Of a DNA stretch of 64,000 nucleotides, positions 33,049 to 45,399 are shown one piece after another. The translations under genes were made by a program, and so were the position numbers. The first letter of the stretch is position 1, and each line of letters starts with the position of its first letter. Source of the DNA: Bos javanicus (taxonomy: Eukaryota > Chordata > Mammalia > Artiodactyla > Bovidae); the NCBI RefSeq assembly GCF_032452875.1, contig NC_083875.1:75042178-75106177 (forward strand), written 5' to 3'. The notes beneath the pieces are model-generated. The model did no database searches. It was not told the origin of the DNA and saw only the letters and a program-made list of their open reading frames with translations.

Positions 33049-33689
33049 TTCCCGGAAATCTCAGGCCCTCGAGGTGGGAGAAGCCAGAGCTCCTTACTTT
33101 GTGGTTCCTAGTGGAGTGTGATCTTGCAACGTCGTTAGCGTTTTCACCGCTTGAGTTTGCAGTGCCCCTTTGAAAGATCTATGCCCGCCCTTGAATTAGT
33201 TGTTTACTTATTTTGGCCTGTTTAGTTCCTGCCTGCTGGGGTAAGCAAGAAACAAGTGAGAGCAGGGGGCAGGGGGCATTGGAAGACCTCTGAGAAGACC
33301 CAATTCTTGTCTTGTTTGGATAGGCGGACAAGTCACAATCTTTAACAAAATCTATTTCCTCCTGAGTGAAACAGAGATCAAAGACGTCTGCAAAGTTAGC
33401 TATGGAAACTACAGTCCAGGCTGAATTTTCCTGCCAGGTACAACAGGTCTGAGTCACTCAACTTGCCTCAGAATCATTTTATAGCATTCAGATGTAGGAT
33501 TCCTTTCATTGATGGTTTCTGCCTGAAGACAGTTCTCCACCCCTATGGTGTTTCTGTATATTATCCAGAGACACTGCCATTTTGAACTGTCGTTTCAAGG
33601 ATGTTTCTATGATGAAGAGCCTGGGAAGAGACAGACAATGTCTCCCTTCAGGCAGGCAGTCTTTCTGCATTGTAAAAGTTTTGGATTCT
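33049..33689. other. No gene seen
   Basis: Unique-looking DNA beside the CpG island. No splice-bounded frame is convincing. Confidence 0.4.
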
Positions 33690-34655
33690 CAACCCAAGTG
33701 GGCCAAAGAACTAAACAGACATTTCTCCAAAGAAGACATACAGATGGCTAATAAACACATGAAAAGATGTCCAACATCACTCATTTTTAGAGAAATGCAA
33801 ATCAAAATGATGATACAATGAGGTATCATGTCACACTGGTCAGAATGGCTGCCATCAAAAACTCTACAAACAATAAATGCTGGAGAGGGTGTGAAGAAAA
33901 AGGAACCGTCTTACACTGTTGATGAGAATGCAAACTGGTACAGCCACTATGGAGAACGGTGTGGAGATTCCTTTAAAAACTGGAAATAAAACTGCCATAC
34001 GACACAGCAATCCCACTGCTGGGCATACACACCAAGGAAACCAGAATTGAAAGAGACACATGTACCCCAATGTTCATTTCAGTGCTGTTTACAATAGCTA
34101 GGACATGGAAGCAACCGAGGTGTCCATTGGCAGATGAATGGTTAAAAAAGTTGTGGTACATATACACAATGGAATATTACTCAGTTATAAAAAAACATAT
34201 TTGAGTCAGTTCTAATGAGGTGGATGAAACTGGAGCTTGTTACATAGAGTGAAGTAAGTCAGAAAGAGAAACACCAATACAGTTTATTAACATATATATG
34301 GAATTTAGAAAGATAGTAACAACAATCCTATATGTAAGTCAACAAAAGAGACACAGGTGTAAAGAACAGACTTGGACTATGTGGGAGAAGGCAAGGGTGG
34401 GATGATATGAAAGAATAGCATTGAAACATGTATATTACCATATGTAAAATAGATGACCAGTGCAAGTTTGATGCATGAAGCAGGGCACTCAAAGCCAGAA
34501 CTCTGGGAAAACCAGAGGGATGGGGCAGGAAATGAGATGGGAGAGGGGTTCAGGATGGGGGAACACATGTGCAACCCATGGCTGATTCATGTCAATGTAT
34601 GGCAAAAACCACCACAATATTGTAATTATCCTCCAATTAAAAAAAAAAAAAAAGA
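33690..34655 (+). mobile_element. 5'-truncated ruminant L1
   Basis: C-terminal ORF2 and 3' UTR text of a fairly young ruminant L1 ('ggccaaagaactaaacagac', 'aaacacatgaaaagatgtcc', 'gaatggctgccatcaaaaac', 'gctgattcatgtcaatgtat') ending in an A15 run at 34640-34655. The coding part is broken. Confidence 0.88.
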
Positions 34656-34854
34656 TTCAGGTTCTCTAAGCTCCATCCTTTGGCCCACTCTACAATGCCT
34701 TTTGGGAATTAAGTCAGGAAACTGGCTCAAGTGACTATAATCTGACTACTGAAATTGCTGTTAGTAATAAACTGTCCTTTGTCTCTGAACCAAGAGTCTC
34801 ATCTACCAGCACTCCTGAAACTTGCATACTAAAGTGTCAACTGAAAAAAAAAAA

Positions 34855-35440
34855 CCTTAGAAGTTGAGGATCATGTTTTATTTGGTGAACAAAACTGAGG
34901 ACTTCAGCCAGGGACACAGCATCTCAGACAGCTCTGAGAAACTGCTCCAAAGAGGTAAGGGAGGAGCCATATATAGTTTTTGCAACAAAGACCAAGTAGT
35001 CAAAACTTCAAAAGATTGCTGTTAAGGAAAGGTAGATATCTCAAGGAATTTAGCACTTTTTCTGTGTACGGGAAAATACAACAGTCTGGACTCACTGAAA
35101 TCATTCCTTTGGTATGCACCTCAGCTGTCTGAGGCCAGTGCCCTGTGCTTTCTCCTGCTGAGTTTCTTCAGGGCATATCATTGATGGGTGGCCGCAGTAG
35201 TTGACCACTAGGTTGGGGCAGCATTACTATGATGGCTTGATGGCTGCAGCATCTTTTGTTGACTGATAAGGCAGGAACCATTTTTTTTTCATTGATAATT
35301 TGTTAGCTTGCAAGCAGGTTAAATTTCAGACCTTTATAGTGCTAGACAATTTCCTTCCAAACTTGTACTCAGAATAGACCTGTAGCCACAATGCCTAGGG
35401 GATGGATGCCACTAATTCCTATTGCCATCTGCAGTATGCT
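34855..35440. mobile_element. LTR-like block, copy 1
   Basis: Contains 'gttttatttggtgaacaaaa', 'ctgagaaactgctccaaaga', 'atcattcctttggtatgcac'. Looks like an old ERVL-type LTR in antisense. Related to the next block by a shared order of short matches. Confidence 0.45.
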
Positions 35441-35454
35441 GACAAAAAAATACA

Positions 35455-35975
35455 CAATGTGAGAGTTGTGAGTTAAATTTCATTGGGGGCAAAATGAAGA
35501 CTATATTCTGAGTTTAAAAAAAAAAAAAAAGAGGACTATAGCTGGGGAGTTAGCATTTTAGATAGTGCTGAGAAGTTGCTCCGAAGAGGTAGGGAAGAAG
35601 GACAGTATATATGTGATTTTGGTGAGGGGGAAGTACATGAAATCAAGCACATACATTTTGCCAAAGGGGTCTGCTAGTCATGAGGAGCAGTTGTCACCGT
35701 GAAGAATGTTAATGCTTTTCTAAATATGAGGAGATACAAGAATTGGGCTCATAAAATCAGCTCCTGAAAATACCTAACTATTTGAAGATCTACCCTGCTA
35801 GTTTTCCCCAGAGTACAGAGTCTCATTTCTGCTCTCTACCCTGTACTCCTTTCAGAGGTGTTGAAAGTCAGCATCTGCAGCAGCACATGATTTAATCCTT
35901 GTAGAGGGAGATGGCAAGTGTCAGTTTGTTGTTGACAAGTGTTTCTTGCTCAATGCCAGTTTGTTTCCCCTATAA
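35455..35975. mobile_element. LTR-like block, copy 2
   Basis: Parallels copy 1: 'gtgctgagaagttgctccga', 'agaggtagggaagaagg', then 'ataaaatcagctcctgaaaa'. It diverges more toward its 3' part and carries an internal A14 run near 35516-35531. Confidence 0.45.
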
Positions 35976-36085
35976 TCACCTGGGGAGCTTTCTAGGAGCA
36001 CAGATTCTTGAGCCCAGACTCTTTGATCTATTTGCCTCTTTGGAGGAAAAGGCCTAGGAATCTGCATTTTCATACCCAGGTGATT
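35976..36085 (+). mobile_element. MER5-like hAT fragment
   Basis: 'cacctggggagctttctagg' ... 'aatctgcattttcatacccagg' is the MER5 pattern with partly inverted ends (cacctgg/ccaggtg). Confidence 0.65.
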
Positions 36086-36126
36086 TTTTTCCGGTACTCC
36101 AGTTGAGTTTGAAAGTATAAAGAGTT

Positions 36127-36310
36127 AGTTGCTCAGTTGTGTCCAAGTCTTTGTGAACTAATGGCTTCTCTGGCCATGGAATTCTCCAGGCAAAAACACT
36201 GGAGTGGGTAGCCAGTCCCTTTCCAGAGGTTCTTCCCAACCCAGGCATTGAACCCAGGCCTCCTCCATGTTGCAGGCGGATTCTTTACCATCTGAGCCAC
36301 CAGGGAAGCC
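36127..36310 (-). mobile_element. Bov-tA SINE (antisense)
   Basis: 'ttgctcagttgtgtccaagt' to 'ctgagccaccagggaagcc'; diverged by about a tenth or more. Confidence 0.88.
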
Positions 36311-36409
36311 GAGGAATGCTGCTCCAGTTATGTTGACTGGTTTAAAAATGAACTTTAAGCAATATCCAAAAGGGCCACAAGATGGGGCTCATAACCCCAC
36401 ATGATAGGA

Positions 36410-36615
36410 TGTTGTTTAGTTGCTAAGTCATGTCAGACTCTTTGCAACCCCATGTACTGTAGCCCAGTGGGCTCCTCTGTCCATAGGAACTCCCAGGCAA
36501 GAATACTGGAGGAGGTTGCCATTTTCTCCTCCAGGGGATCTTACCCACCCAGGATCAAACCCATGTCTCCTGCTTGGCAGGTGGATTCTTTACCACTGAG
36601 CCACTGGGGAAATCA
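36410..36615 (-). mobile_element. Bov-tA SINE (antisense)
   Basis: 'agttgctaagtcatgtcaga' to 'ccactgagccactggggaaa'. A second antisense copy 100 bp from the previous one. Confidence 0.9.
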
Positions 36616-37349
36616 CATGCCAGGCACCTTGCTGGAAAGTCTTATCCTCTAGTCTTGTTTCCTTTCACTATTTTATTTTTGTGTCCCAGTTGCTCTTTGA
36701 ATCTGTTTTGCTATATATTTGTTTCCTTCTGTTCTTATGATGCTCCTTGTTTGTTTTGTTGTTGGTTTTTTCTCAACTCTCTAGGTAGAGCCACAAATCA
36801 AACAAGGGTAAAGACTATATATTAACAAATGGATTTTTATTTTTCCTTTAAGTAGAATACAAAGGTTAACATTAAACCAGTAAGGTCCTCCTGTCTTTCT
36901 GGAAATCTGGAAAGGATTTGGTCCTATTCCAAGCTCCACCATTAGCCAGGACCATGACATGGGGAATAATGTTTCACTTTTCTTACTTTCTTTTCCTCAA
37001 CTGTTAAGGAAAGATTTGACTAATTGCTGCAAATTCTTACTAGCTCCAACATTCTGAACTTTTTTTAATTCTTTGCATAATTTCAGGAAAGAGGGTGACT
37101 AAGACATAGAAACCAGGAAAGAGAAGTCTTGGTGATCATAATTCATGTGTCAGCAGCTCCTGTTTCTTCTTCCAGTAGAAAGGACCTTCCTTAGAGGCCC
37201 TGAAGTTCAGATCCTCTGTATACCAGTTAAACTATTGCAAAACTTGACTGGCAGTTCTCACTGCTATAACTTGCCCCATTCCATTCCATCCCCAGGCATT
37301 TTTGCCAGGCAATGCCACATTTCCAACCCCCTGCTATCATCATATACAT
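36616..37349. other. No gene seen
   Basis: AT-rich stretch. Frames of 73-83 codons are low-complexity or SINE-derived. Confidence 0.4.
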
Positions 37350-37615
37350 TTTTCTATTTATTTTAATTTTATTTTTAACTGGAGGATAGTTACTTTACAA
37401 TATTGTGATGGTTTCTGCCATACTTCAACAGGAATCAGACATAGGTAAACATATGTCCTCTCCCTCTTAAACCTCTCTCCCACCTCCTTCCTCTAGGTTG
37501 TCACAGAACACTGGGTTAGGGTTCCCTGTGTCACACAACAAATTCCCACCAGCTATCTATTTTATATACGGCAATATCACACAAATGTATGTCGGGAATG
37601 ACTTCTCTTTCTTAA
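37350..37615 (-). mobile_element. Ruminant L1 3' end (antisense)
   Basis: The plus strand shows 'aactggaggatagttacttt', 'acaatattgtgatggtttct', 'ccctgtgtcacacaacaaat'; this is the complement of a ruminant L1 tail. Confidence 0.75.
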
Positions 37616-37873
37616 ATGTTGTGTTAGGAGAAAAAAATATATATTCCTAGGTGCAGAAAGAAGAGTGGCTTTTTCTCTCCCTTTTTAAAAGCAGTTGATT
37701 AGAAAGTGACTACTGCAAATAAAAAGCAGAGATTATTAGGTTAGATAAAAAGGCAAGACTCAACTATATAAGAAAACCACTTTACATGTAAACCTACAAA
37801 TAAGCTAAAAGTAAAAGAATAAGAAAAGTTATACCACACAAACATGAATCAAAGAAAGCTGGAGTGGCCCTAT

Positions 37874-38087
37874 ATTTTTAAGATTTTTTTTTTTTTTTTG
37901 GAATGTGGACCATTTTTAAAGTTTTTATCGAATTTGTAACAATATTGCTTCTGTTTTGTGTTTTGGTTTTGGTTTTGGTTTTTTGGCCAAGAGGCATGTG
38001 GGATGTTAGCTCCTCAACCAGGGATTGAACCCGTACCCCCTGCACTGGAAGGCGAAGTCTTAACCACCGGACTGCCAGGGAGTCCTA
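37874..38087 (-). mobile_element. CHR-type SINE (antisense) with 13-bp target duplication
   Basis: T-rich start, (GGTTTT)n stretch, 'aggcatgtgggatgttagct', head complement 'ccggactgccagggagtcct'. ggagtggccctat flanks it at 37861-37873 and 38088-38100. Confidence 0.93.
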
Positions 38088-38101
38088 GGAGTGGCCCTAT
38101 T

Positions 38102-38444
38102 AATACCAGACAAAGCAGATTTACTATTGGAGAATATTATAGGGATAAGGAAGATGACTTCTATATTTGACAATTACAGAGCTGGAAGTAGCATGAACCA
38201 TTTTTAGAAACAAGCAACCAGAGATGCCGACATACTTGAACTTGTTCAGCAACATTACCAAGGACATCTTTGAGGAAATCACTGTAGTCTCACACCTGAT
38301 AGTGGACACACTGGTGGCTTGGGCCTTCTCTCAGGCCTACACCATGAAGAAAAGGAGCTGGGGGTGGGGGCGGTGGGGCTCTGAGTTTGCTTGACTAATG
38401 CAGGGAGAACTGTCCTAAGAAAACAGTCCTTAATGCAAGTGACT
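38102..38444. other. No gene; possible L1-like start
   Basis: Begins with text that continues from 37860 across the SINE ('ccagacaaagcagatttact'), L1 ORF2-like in flavour. Otherwise unassigned. Confidence 0.35.
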
Positions 38445-38455
38445 AGGGAAACATG

Positions 38456-38590
38456 CGGAGAAGGCAATGGCACCCCACTCCAGTACTCTTGCCTGGAGAA
38501 TCCCAGGGACAGAGGAGCCTGTTGGGCTGTCGTCTGCGGGGTCGCACAGAGTTGGACACGACTGACGCGACTTAGCAGCAGCAGCAGCAG
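38456..38590 (+). mobile_element. BovA monomer with (AGC)n tail
   Basis: 'gagaaggcaatggcacccca' to '(cag)n'. First of three abutting SINE pieces. Preceded by agggaaacatg (38445-38455). Confidence 0.9.
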
Positions 38591-38599
38591 GGGAACATG

Positions 38600-38871
38600 G
38601 AAGAAGGCAATGGCACCCCACTCCAGTACTCTTGCCTGTAAAACCCCATGGATGGAGGAGCCTGGAAGGCTGCAGTCCATCGGGTCGCTGAGGGTTGGAC
38701 ACAACTAAGCGACTTCACTTTCACTTTTCACTTTGATGCATTGAAGAAGGAAATGGCACCCCACTCCAGTGTTCTTGCCTGGAGAATCCCAGGGACGGGG
38801 GAACCTGGTGGGCTGCCATCTATGGGGTCACACAGAGTCGGACACGACTGAAGTGACTTAGCAGCAGTAGC
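38600..38871 (+). mobile_element. Bov-A2 dimeric SINE
   Basis: Two monomers with the 'cactttcacttttcacttt' linker. Preceded by gggaacatg (38591-38599) and followed by agggaaacatg (38872-38882). Confidence 0.92.
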
Positions 38872-38882
38872 AGGGAAACATG

Positions 38883-39000
38883 AAATGGCAACCCACTCCA
38901 GTATTCTTGCCTGGAAAATCCCATCAACAGAGGAGCCTGGAGGGCTACAGGCCATGGGGTGGCAAAATGTCAGACATGGCTTAATGACAAAACAACAAAA
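38883..39000 (+). mobile_element. Partial Bov-tA body
   Basis: 'aatggcaacccactccagta' to 'atgacaaaacaacaaaaaca'. No head. Confidence 0.85.
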
Positions 39001-39649
39001 ACAAAAGAGAAACACCTAAGGTAGTAAATCACTGCCCTCTGGATCAGATTCAGTTGCAGACTTCTTTTATTGGATCCATATTCCCCCTCTGTTTCACTTA
39101 CGATCTTCTAAGCTGCCACTTGTAAATTGCAACCCAACAGTAAGAGCATTTATGATCTCACGTAACAGAAAGTCTAGAGGCAAGAAGGCTACGTCCAACC
39201 CAGTCACACTGAGACCCCCAGATTCTTTCCATTTTTCTGGTCTGCCCATGGCTGCCTTTGGGTTGGAAAATTACTGCACTGCCCCAGGCATCTTATCCTG
39301 ATATAAACCAATGTCCAGTAATGGAAAGGACCATTTCTCCTTAGTATGTCTCCTTTTCAGAGCCAAGAAACCTTTCCTACAAACCTCCAGAAGACCTTCC
39401 CTCACACCTTATGGGTCAGAACTGGGTCACATGCCCACCTCTAAATCCATCACCAGCCAGGGAGATGAGCCTACTATGACTGGCCTGAATCAATTAGGTT
39501 TTACCTGCATCAAGTGCTGCAGAGATCATCACTGAGATACATCTGGGGCTTGGCTATTTATTACCAAAGAGGGGGAAATCACCACGAAATAGGCAACTAG
39601 AGGCTCAAAACAGTTGCCATCATATGCAAATTGGGAGATTTTCCATTAA
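39001..39649. other. No gene; old repeat-like text
   Basis: 39300-39540 resembles an old repeat (L1 3' region or similar: 'gaactgggtcacatgcccac'), but I cannot set its class. Confidence 0.35.
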
Positions 39650-39721
39650 AAATTTTTTAAACTTTGCTTTCCCATTGTTTAAAAAAAATTAATTGTGCTA
39701 AAATAAGCATAAAATTGGCCA

Positions 39722-39806
39722 TCCCAGGGACGGGGGAGCCTGGTGGGCTGCCGTCTCTGGGATCGCACAGAGTCGGACACGACTGAAGCGACTTAGCAGC
39801 AGCAGC
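39722..39806 (+). mobile_element. 3' piece of Bov-A2
   Basis: 'cccagggacgggggagcctg' to '(agc)n'. 5' truncated, inside the antisense L1. Confidence 0.9.
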
Positions 39807-41100
39807 GGGCATTTTTAAGTACAGTTCAGCAGTATGAAGTATATTCCCATTATTGTGCAACACAATGCCCAGAACTTCTCATCTTGTAAAACTGAAACTC
39901 TGAACCCTTTAAACAAATAGTCTCTTCCTCCTTTCCCCTCCCCCTGGCACCGCCAGTCTACTTTAGGTCTCTAACAATTTGACTAGGCTAGGTACCGCAG
40001 ATATGGGGAATCAAATAATAGTTGTCTTTTTGTGACTGGCTTATCTCACTAAGCATAATGTTCTCAAAGTTCATTCATCTGGTAGCATATCTTAAAGTTT
40101 CCCTCCTTTTTTTAAGCTGAATAATATTCCACTGTATATATGTACCACATTTTTGCTAACCCATTCATCTATTGATGGGCATTTGGGTTGCTCCCACCTT
40201 ATGGCTATTGTGAATGATGCTGCTGTGAACATGAGTGTACAAATATCTCTTTGGGACCCTGTCTTCAATTCTTTAGAGTATATGCCCAGAAGTGGAATCC
40301 CTGGATTGATTTTTACTTTTTTAAGGAACTGACATACTGTTGTCTACAACAGATTCACCATCTTAACATTCCCAACAACAGTGCCCAAGGATTCCAAATT
40401 TCTCTACCTCCTGGCCAACATTTATTATTTTCTTTCTTTCTTTCTTTCTTTTTTAGTGGTAGGCATCCTAATGGATGTGAGGTAATATCTGCCTGTGTTT
40501 TTGATCTGCATTTCCCTATTGATTAGTGATGTTGAACATCTTTTCCCATGTTTGTTGGCCACCTGGATATCATCTTTAGGGAAATGTCTATTAAGTCTTT
40601 TGCCCCTTTTAAAATCAGGTTATTCGATGTTTTGTTGTTGAGTTGTATGAGTTTTTTATATATTCTGAGTATTATCCCCTTACTAGATCACTTGAAAAAT
40701 ATCTTCTCCCATTATATCATTTTGTTACCATCCATTTTCATTTTGCTTCACAGAATTTTTTTTAGTCTGATGCAGTCAAATTTATCTCTTTTTATTTTTG
40801 TTGCCTGTGCTTTTGATGTCATATCCAAGAAATCATTCCCAATGTCATGAAAGTTTTCCCCTATGTTTTCTTCTAATAACTTTATAGTTTTAGATCTTAT
40901 ATGTAAGTCTTCATTGTATTTTGAATTAATTTTTTGTACATGAAGTAAAGGAAGGGTCCAACTTCATTCTTTTGTATGTGGATATCCATTTTTCACGCCA
41001 CCACTTGTTGACGAGACTGTCCTTTCCCCATTGAATGGTCTTGGCACCCTTGTTGAAGACCATTTGACCGTATATGCAAGGGTTCATTTCTTAACTCTCA

Positions 41101-41363
41101 ATAGCACCCCACTCCAGTACTCCTGCCTGGAGAATCCTGTGGATGGAGGAGCCTGGAAGACTGCAGTCCATGGGATCGCTGAGGGTCGGACACGACTGAG
41201 CAACTTTACTTTGACTTTTCACTTTCATGCACTGGAGAAGGAAATGGCAACCCACTCCAGTGTTCTTGCCTGGAGAATCCCAGGGACGGGGAGCCTGGTG
41301 GGCTGCCGTCTATGGGATCACACAGAGCCGGACATGACTGAAGTGACTTAGCAGTAGCAGTAG
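41101..41363 (+). mobile_element. Bov-A2 dimeric SINE
   Basis: Both monomers and linker, ending in an (AGT/AGC)n tail. Inserted in the antisense L1, whose text continues on either side. Confidence 0.93.
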
Positions 41364-41679
41364 CATATGCCTGTCTTTATGCTGGTACCATACTGTTTTG
41401 ATTACTGCAGCTTTGTAACGAGTTTATAAATCTGGAAGTATGAGACCTCCAACTCTGTTTTGGTTTTTAAAGATTATTTTGAGTGTTGGGGTCTGTTCAG
41501 ATTCCATATTAATTTTAGGATGGTTTTTTTTTAATCTCTTTCTGTATTAAATGGTGTTCAGATTTTCATAGGGATTACATTAAATCTGTAGATAGCTTGG
41601 GAGTAGTATTGCCATCTTAACAATATTGTCTTCCAATCTATGAATGCAGGATATCTTTCCATTTCCTTGTGTACTATGA

Positions 41680-42583
41680 TTACTTCCAAATTGGGAAAGG
41701 AGTACGTCAAAGCTGTATATTGTCACCCTGTTTATTTAACTTATATGCAGAATACATCATGCAAAATGCTGGGCTGGATGAAGCACAAGCTGGAATCAAG
41801 ATTGCCAGGAGAAATATCAATAACCTCAGATATGCAGATGACACCACCCTTATGGTAGAAAGCAAAGAGGAACTAAAGAGCCTCTTGATGAAAGTGAAAG
41901 AGGAGAGTGAAAAAGCTGGCCTAAAACTCAACATTCAAAAATGAAGATCATGGCACCTGGTCCCATCACTTAATGGCAAACAGATGGGGAAACAATGGAA
42001 ACAGTGACAGACAGATGGTGACTGTAGCCATGAAATTAAAAGACACTTTCTCCTTGGAAGAAAAGCTATGACTGACCTAGACAGCATATTAAAAAGCAGA
42101 GACATTACTTTGCCAACAAAGGTCCATCTAATCAAAGCTATGGTTTTTCTAGTAGTCATGTATGGGTGTGAGAGTTGGACCATAAAGAAAGCTGAGTGTC
42201 AAAGAATTGATGCTTTTGAACTGTGGTGTTGGAGAAGACTCTTGGGAGTCCCTTGGACTGCAAGGAGATCCAACCAGTCCATCCTAAAGGATATCAGTCC
42301 TGAATATTCATTGGAAGGACTGACGTTGAAGCTGAAACTCCAATACTTTGGCCACCTGATGAGAAGAGCAGACTCATTGGAAAAGACCGTGAAGCTGGGA
42401 AAGATCGAAGGCAGGAGAAGGGGATGACAGAGGATGAAATGGTTAGATGGCATCACTGACTCTATGGACATGAGTTTGAGGAATCTCCAGGAGTTGGTGA
42501 TGGACAGGGAAGCCTGGCATGCTGCAGTCCATGGGGTCACAAAGAGTCAGACACGACTGAGAGACTGAACTGAACTGAACTGA
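41680..42583 (+). mobile_element. 5'-truncated BovB LINE
   Basis: Covers the reverse transcriptase second half (the YADDTTLM motif is encoded near 41830-41857) and the BovB 3' end with an (ACTGA)n-like tail. Frame broken around 41942 and by a deletion near 42010. Inserted in the antisense L1. Confidence 0.93.
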
Positions 42584-42913
42584 TGATTTCTTACAGCAGT
42601 GTTTTACAATTCTCAGTGTACAAGTCTTTCGCCTTCATTTTATCCTTTTTGATACTATTGTAAATGAAAATATTTTCTTAATTTCCTTTTCGAATAACCA
42701 GTCTGCCTTTGCTCTTAAAGAAGGAAAGATCTGTCTACAATTGCCACATTAAGCTCCCTCTTCTACATGGCAGGAGACTTGAGCTGAATAGCAGCTGCTC
42801 CCTGTAGGAGGAACATTTGTTCCTGTTTGCCAGATTCCCCATCTAGCCAGCTTCCCTCTCACTCCCTGCCTCCATCAGCATTTGGGGTTTTGACCCATTG
42901 TTTGGAGGTCCCC

Positions 42914-43116
42914 CTGGTGGCTCAGGCAGTAAAGAATCTGCCCCCAGTGCAGGAGACCTGGGTTTGATCCCTGGGTCTGGAAGATCCCCTGGAGAAGAGA
43001 ATGGATATTCATTCCAGTATTCTTGCCTGGAGAATCCCATGGACAGAGGAGCCTGGCAGGCCATAGTCCATGGGGTCTCAAGGAGTCAGACGCAACTGAG
43101 CAACTAACAATAACAC
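42914..43116 (+). mobile_element. Bov-tA SINE with 12-bp target duplication
   Basis: Sense copy; ttggaggtcccc flanks it at 42902-42913 and 43117-43128. Confidence 0.94.
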
Positions 43117-43128
43117 TTGGAGGTCCCC

Positions 43129-44494
43129 AGTGAAGGCTACACATTACTGCTACTCCTTGTGAAGGAGCGAGGTTGGTAAAAATACTCTGGTACAGACTGC
43201 AACTTGACAACTTGACAAAATGAAATCTAAACCAATGTTCCATGTTCCTAAAATTTATCTTTAAGCGCTCAATTATTTTATGGCAAACATTTTCAACAGA
43301 AATTTTTTTAAATTACATCATGTGCTTTTCTCTCTCTAAAATAGAGGATGCAGAATATCATTTAAACTTTTCTTCATGACTTACCAAAATAGACAATAAT
43401 CACTGGGCTAGGCTGGGTAATAATGGGGTGCCCTCAGAAGTTAATGAAGTGTGCAGGATTCTTTTTCTCTGCCCCTTCAGTGGCCACAGATCCCTGTGAT
43501 TTGCAGGTTCTTGCATCGGCTGGGCTTTCTTTCTTTGTTTATTAGAGCCTGCCTATAGCAACCTGCACTTCTTCCTAGTTGATGCTTCTAGCATAGTGTG
43601 GGCTGGGAGCTGATAGCCATGTGTGTTAGAATCTCTGGCATCAGCAATGGCAAAACAAGATTCACACAGTCATTTGTTACTTCAGAGCTTTTCCATAGGC
43701 TGGAGGTGGGGGGACCTGGTGAGTTCAGTCACAGGTAGGGCTAAGGATTGAAAACCAAAGTCAAAGTCACAGGACACAGAGCTGACCCCGAGTGGGCAAG
43801 GTGGGCTCCCCTTCCATGCAGGCACCCTCCAGGAGCATCCCAGAGCCCACTGACCTGCCTCCACCTTGAGGGGCTATAGAAGGGCTGGCAGCAGTGCCCC
43901 AGGCTGTGGAAACTGCTGAAAACAAAAACACTCTTCTGCCTTATCCATCTGCCCTTCCACTTGGGTACCCAAATTAATTTCTCAGTTCATTTAATATCAC
44001 TTTATTTTTCCAAAGGAGATACTTTGGATTATGTCCCAGAATTCTTTTTTCCCCCGCTCTGTGGAAAGATTTTATTTATTTTAACTTTTTTACTATGAAT
44101 ATTTTCAAACACAGTGTTAGAGAGAATAGTATAATTAACCCCCACATACCCATCATTCATCTTATGTCAGTTCTAAATTTTGCTGTTTTTGTTTCTCTTT
44201 TCCTTACACTTTTGGAAGCAGGATATGGAATATTTCAAAGTAACCATCATTTTTATTTCAGGAACACATTTTTTAAACTTACAACAGGTTATAATACCTC
44301 CCATTATTGTCCACTATGAACCATAGCACTAGCAAGAAAACTTCCATGTATTATTTCTAGTCTTCTCACAACTCTGTCAATTATTTCCATTTTATATATG
44401 GGGATGTTGAGGTTCTGCCTTAATTTGTATACTTAAAAAATGAACTAAATGATGGTATATTCAAATGGGCTAAAAGATGCAGTTTTGGCTTTGG
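43129..44494. other. No gene; one L1-like patch
   Basis: 44070-44230 reads like antisense L1 3' DNA ('agagagaatagtataattaa', 'cccccacatacccatcattc'). 43680-43870 is GC-richer but has no supported frame. Confidence 0.4.
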
Positions 44495-44880
44495 TTTTCA
44501 ACAGAAAAGCCTCAAGGCAGTAGTAACCTGAACAACTGAAGTGTTTCTTTCTCTCTCATGTAAAAAGTTTACCCAGGTCCAGGCCAAGTCTGGGGCCAGC
44601 ACGCTGGCTTGATGGCATTCAGCAGGGACCCAGGCTTCGTCTCTCATGTTGCTTAGCTATTCTCAAACACACAGGCCAAGAAGACTGCTTCAGGGTCCAT
44701 CATCAGGTGGAAGTGGAAAACGGACTAGTGGAGGGCATACCCATTGAAGGAAGGACTTGGTCCTGATGCTGCACACGTATGTCTACTCACCAGCCATCAC
44801 CCAGAACATAATCACCCAGTCACACTTGCAAGGCAGACTGGGAAAGGCAGTCTTTATTTTGGGCAGCCTCTGGCCAACTA
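44495..44880 (-). mobile_element. Old LTR-like remnant (antisense)
   Basis: Complement contains 'gagacgaagcctgggtccct', typical of old MaLR/ERVL LTRs. Borders uncertain. Confidence 0.4.
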
Positions 44881-45399
44881 AAAATCAGGGATACTACTAT
44901 AAGTGAAGAGAGGAGGACAAGCAGGAGTGCTTTTGTGGATGGAATAAAGGGTTCTTTAGAAGTCAAGGGTATGGTTTTGAGTCCTTCATTTTGGCTTCAA
45001 CCATGGCCCATTTAGTACACTTAGTGGTACCTGGTTAAATTAGAGGCAGATGGCTTTGGGTCATGAACAACTTAATTGTTTAGTGCATGTGCCCATGAGT
45101 TTTTTCTTTGTTTTTTTGTTCAGGACACTTATGACCATGCTGTCCTTTTAAAATGAAATGAATTGTAATAGTAAATTTATATTATGCGATTTAACTCCAT
45201 TGTCCATAATGGAGAGACTCCAATCACTACCATCATGGCCCAGCAAATGGCTTCAGCTTCTCTCTTTACCACCTGGGTGGTGGACAAATTTTTTATTTAC
45301 CTTCTCCAAGCCTCCTTTACCTTTCTGCAAAATAGGAGTATTATAATCAATCTGAACTGTTGTGAAGATTACTTAGATGATGGGTAAAAGTGCTCGTCA

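Larger units (their letters stand above)
39650..42700 (-). mobile_element. L1 (antisense), host of three later insertions
   Basis: Long antisense L1: 'gactggcttatctcactaag', 'attccactgtatatatgtac', 'ttcttatatattctgagtat'-like and 'aagattattttgagtgttgg'. It is cut at 39722-39806 and 41101-41363 by Bov-A2 pieces and at 41680-42583 by BovB, and L1 text resumes at 42590 ('tcagtgtacaagtctttcgc'). Non-coding today. Confidence 0.85.

Noticed and set aside
38279..39015. Frames of 141, 105, 95 and 90 codons on both strands
   Set aside because: All lie in stacked Bov-A2/BovA SINEs, whose consensus happens to be open.
41640..42427. Frames of 72-119 codons with a YADD motif
   Set aside because: Truncated BovB LINE, not a cellular polymerase.
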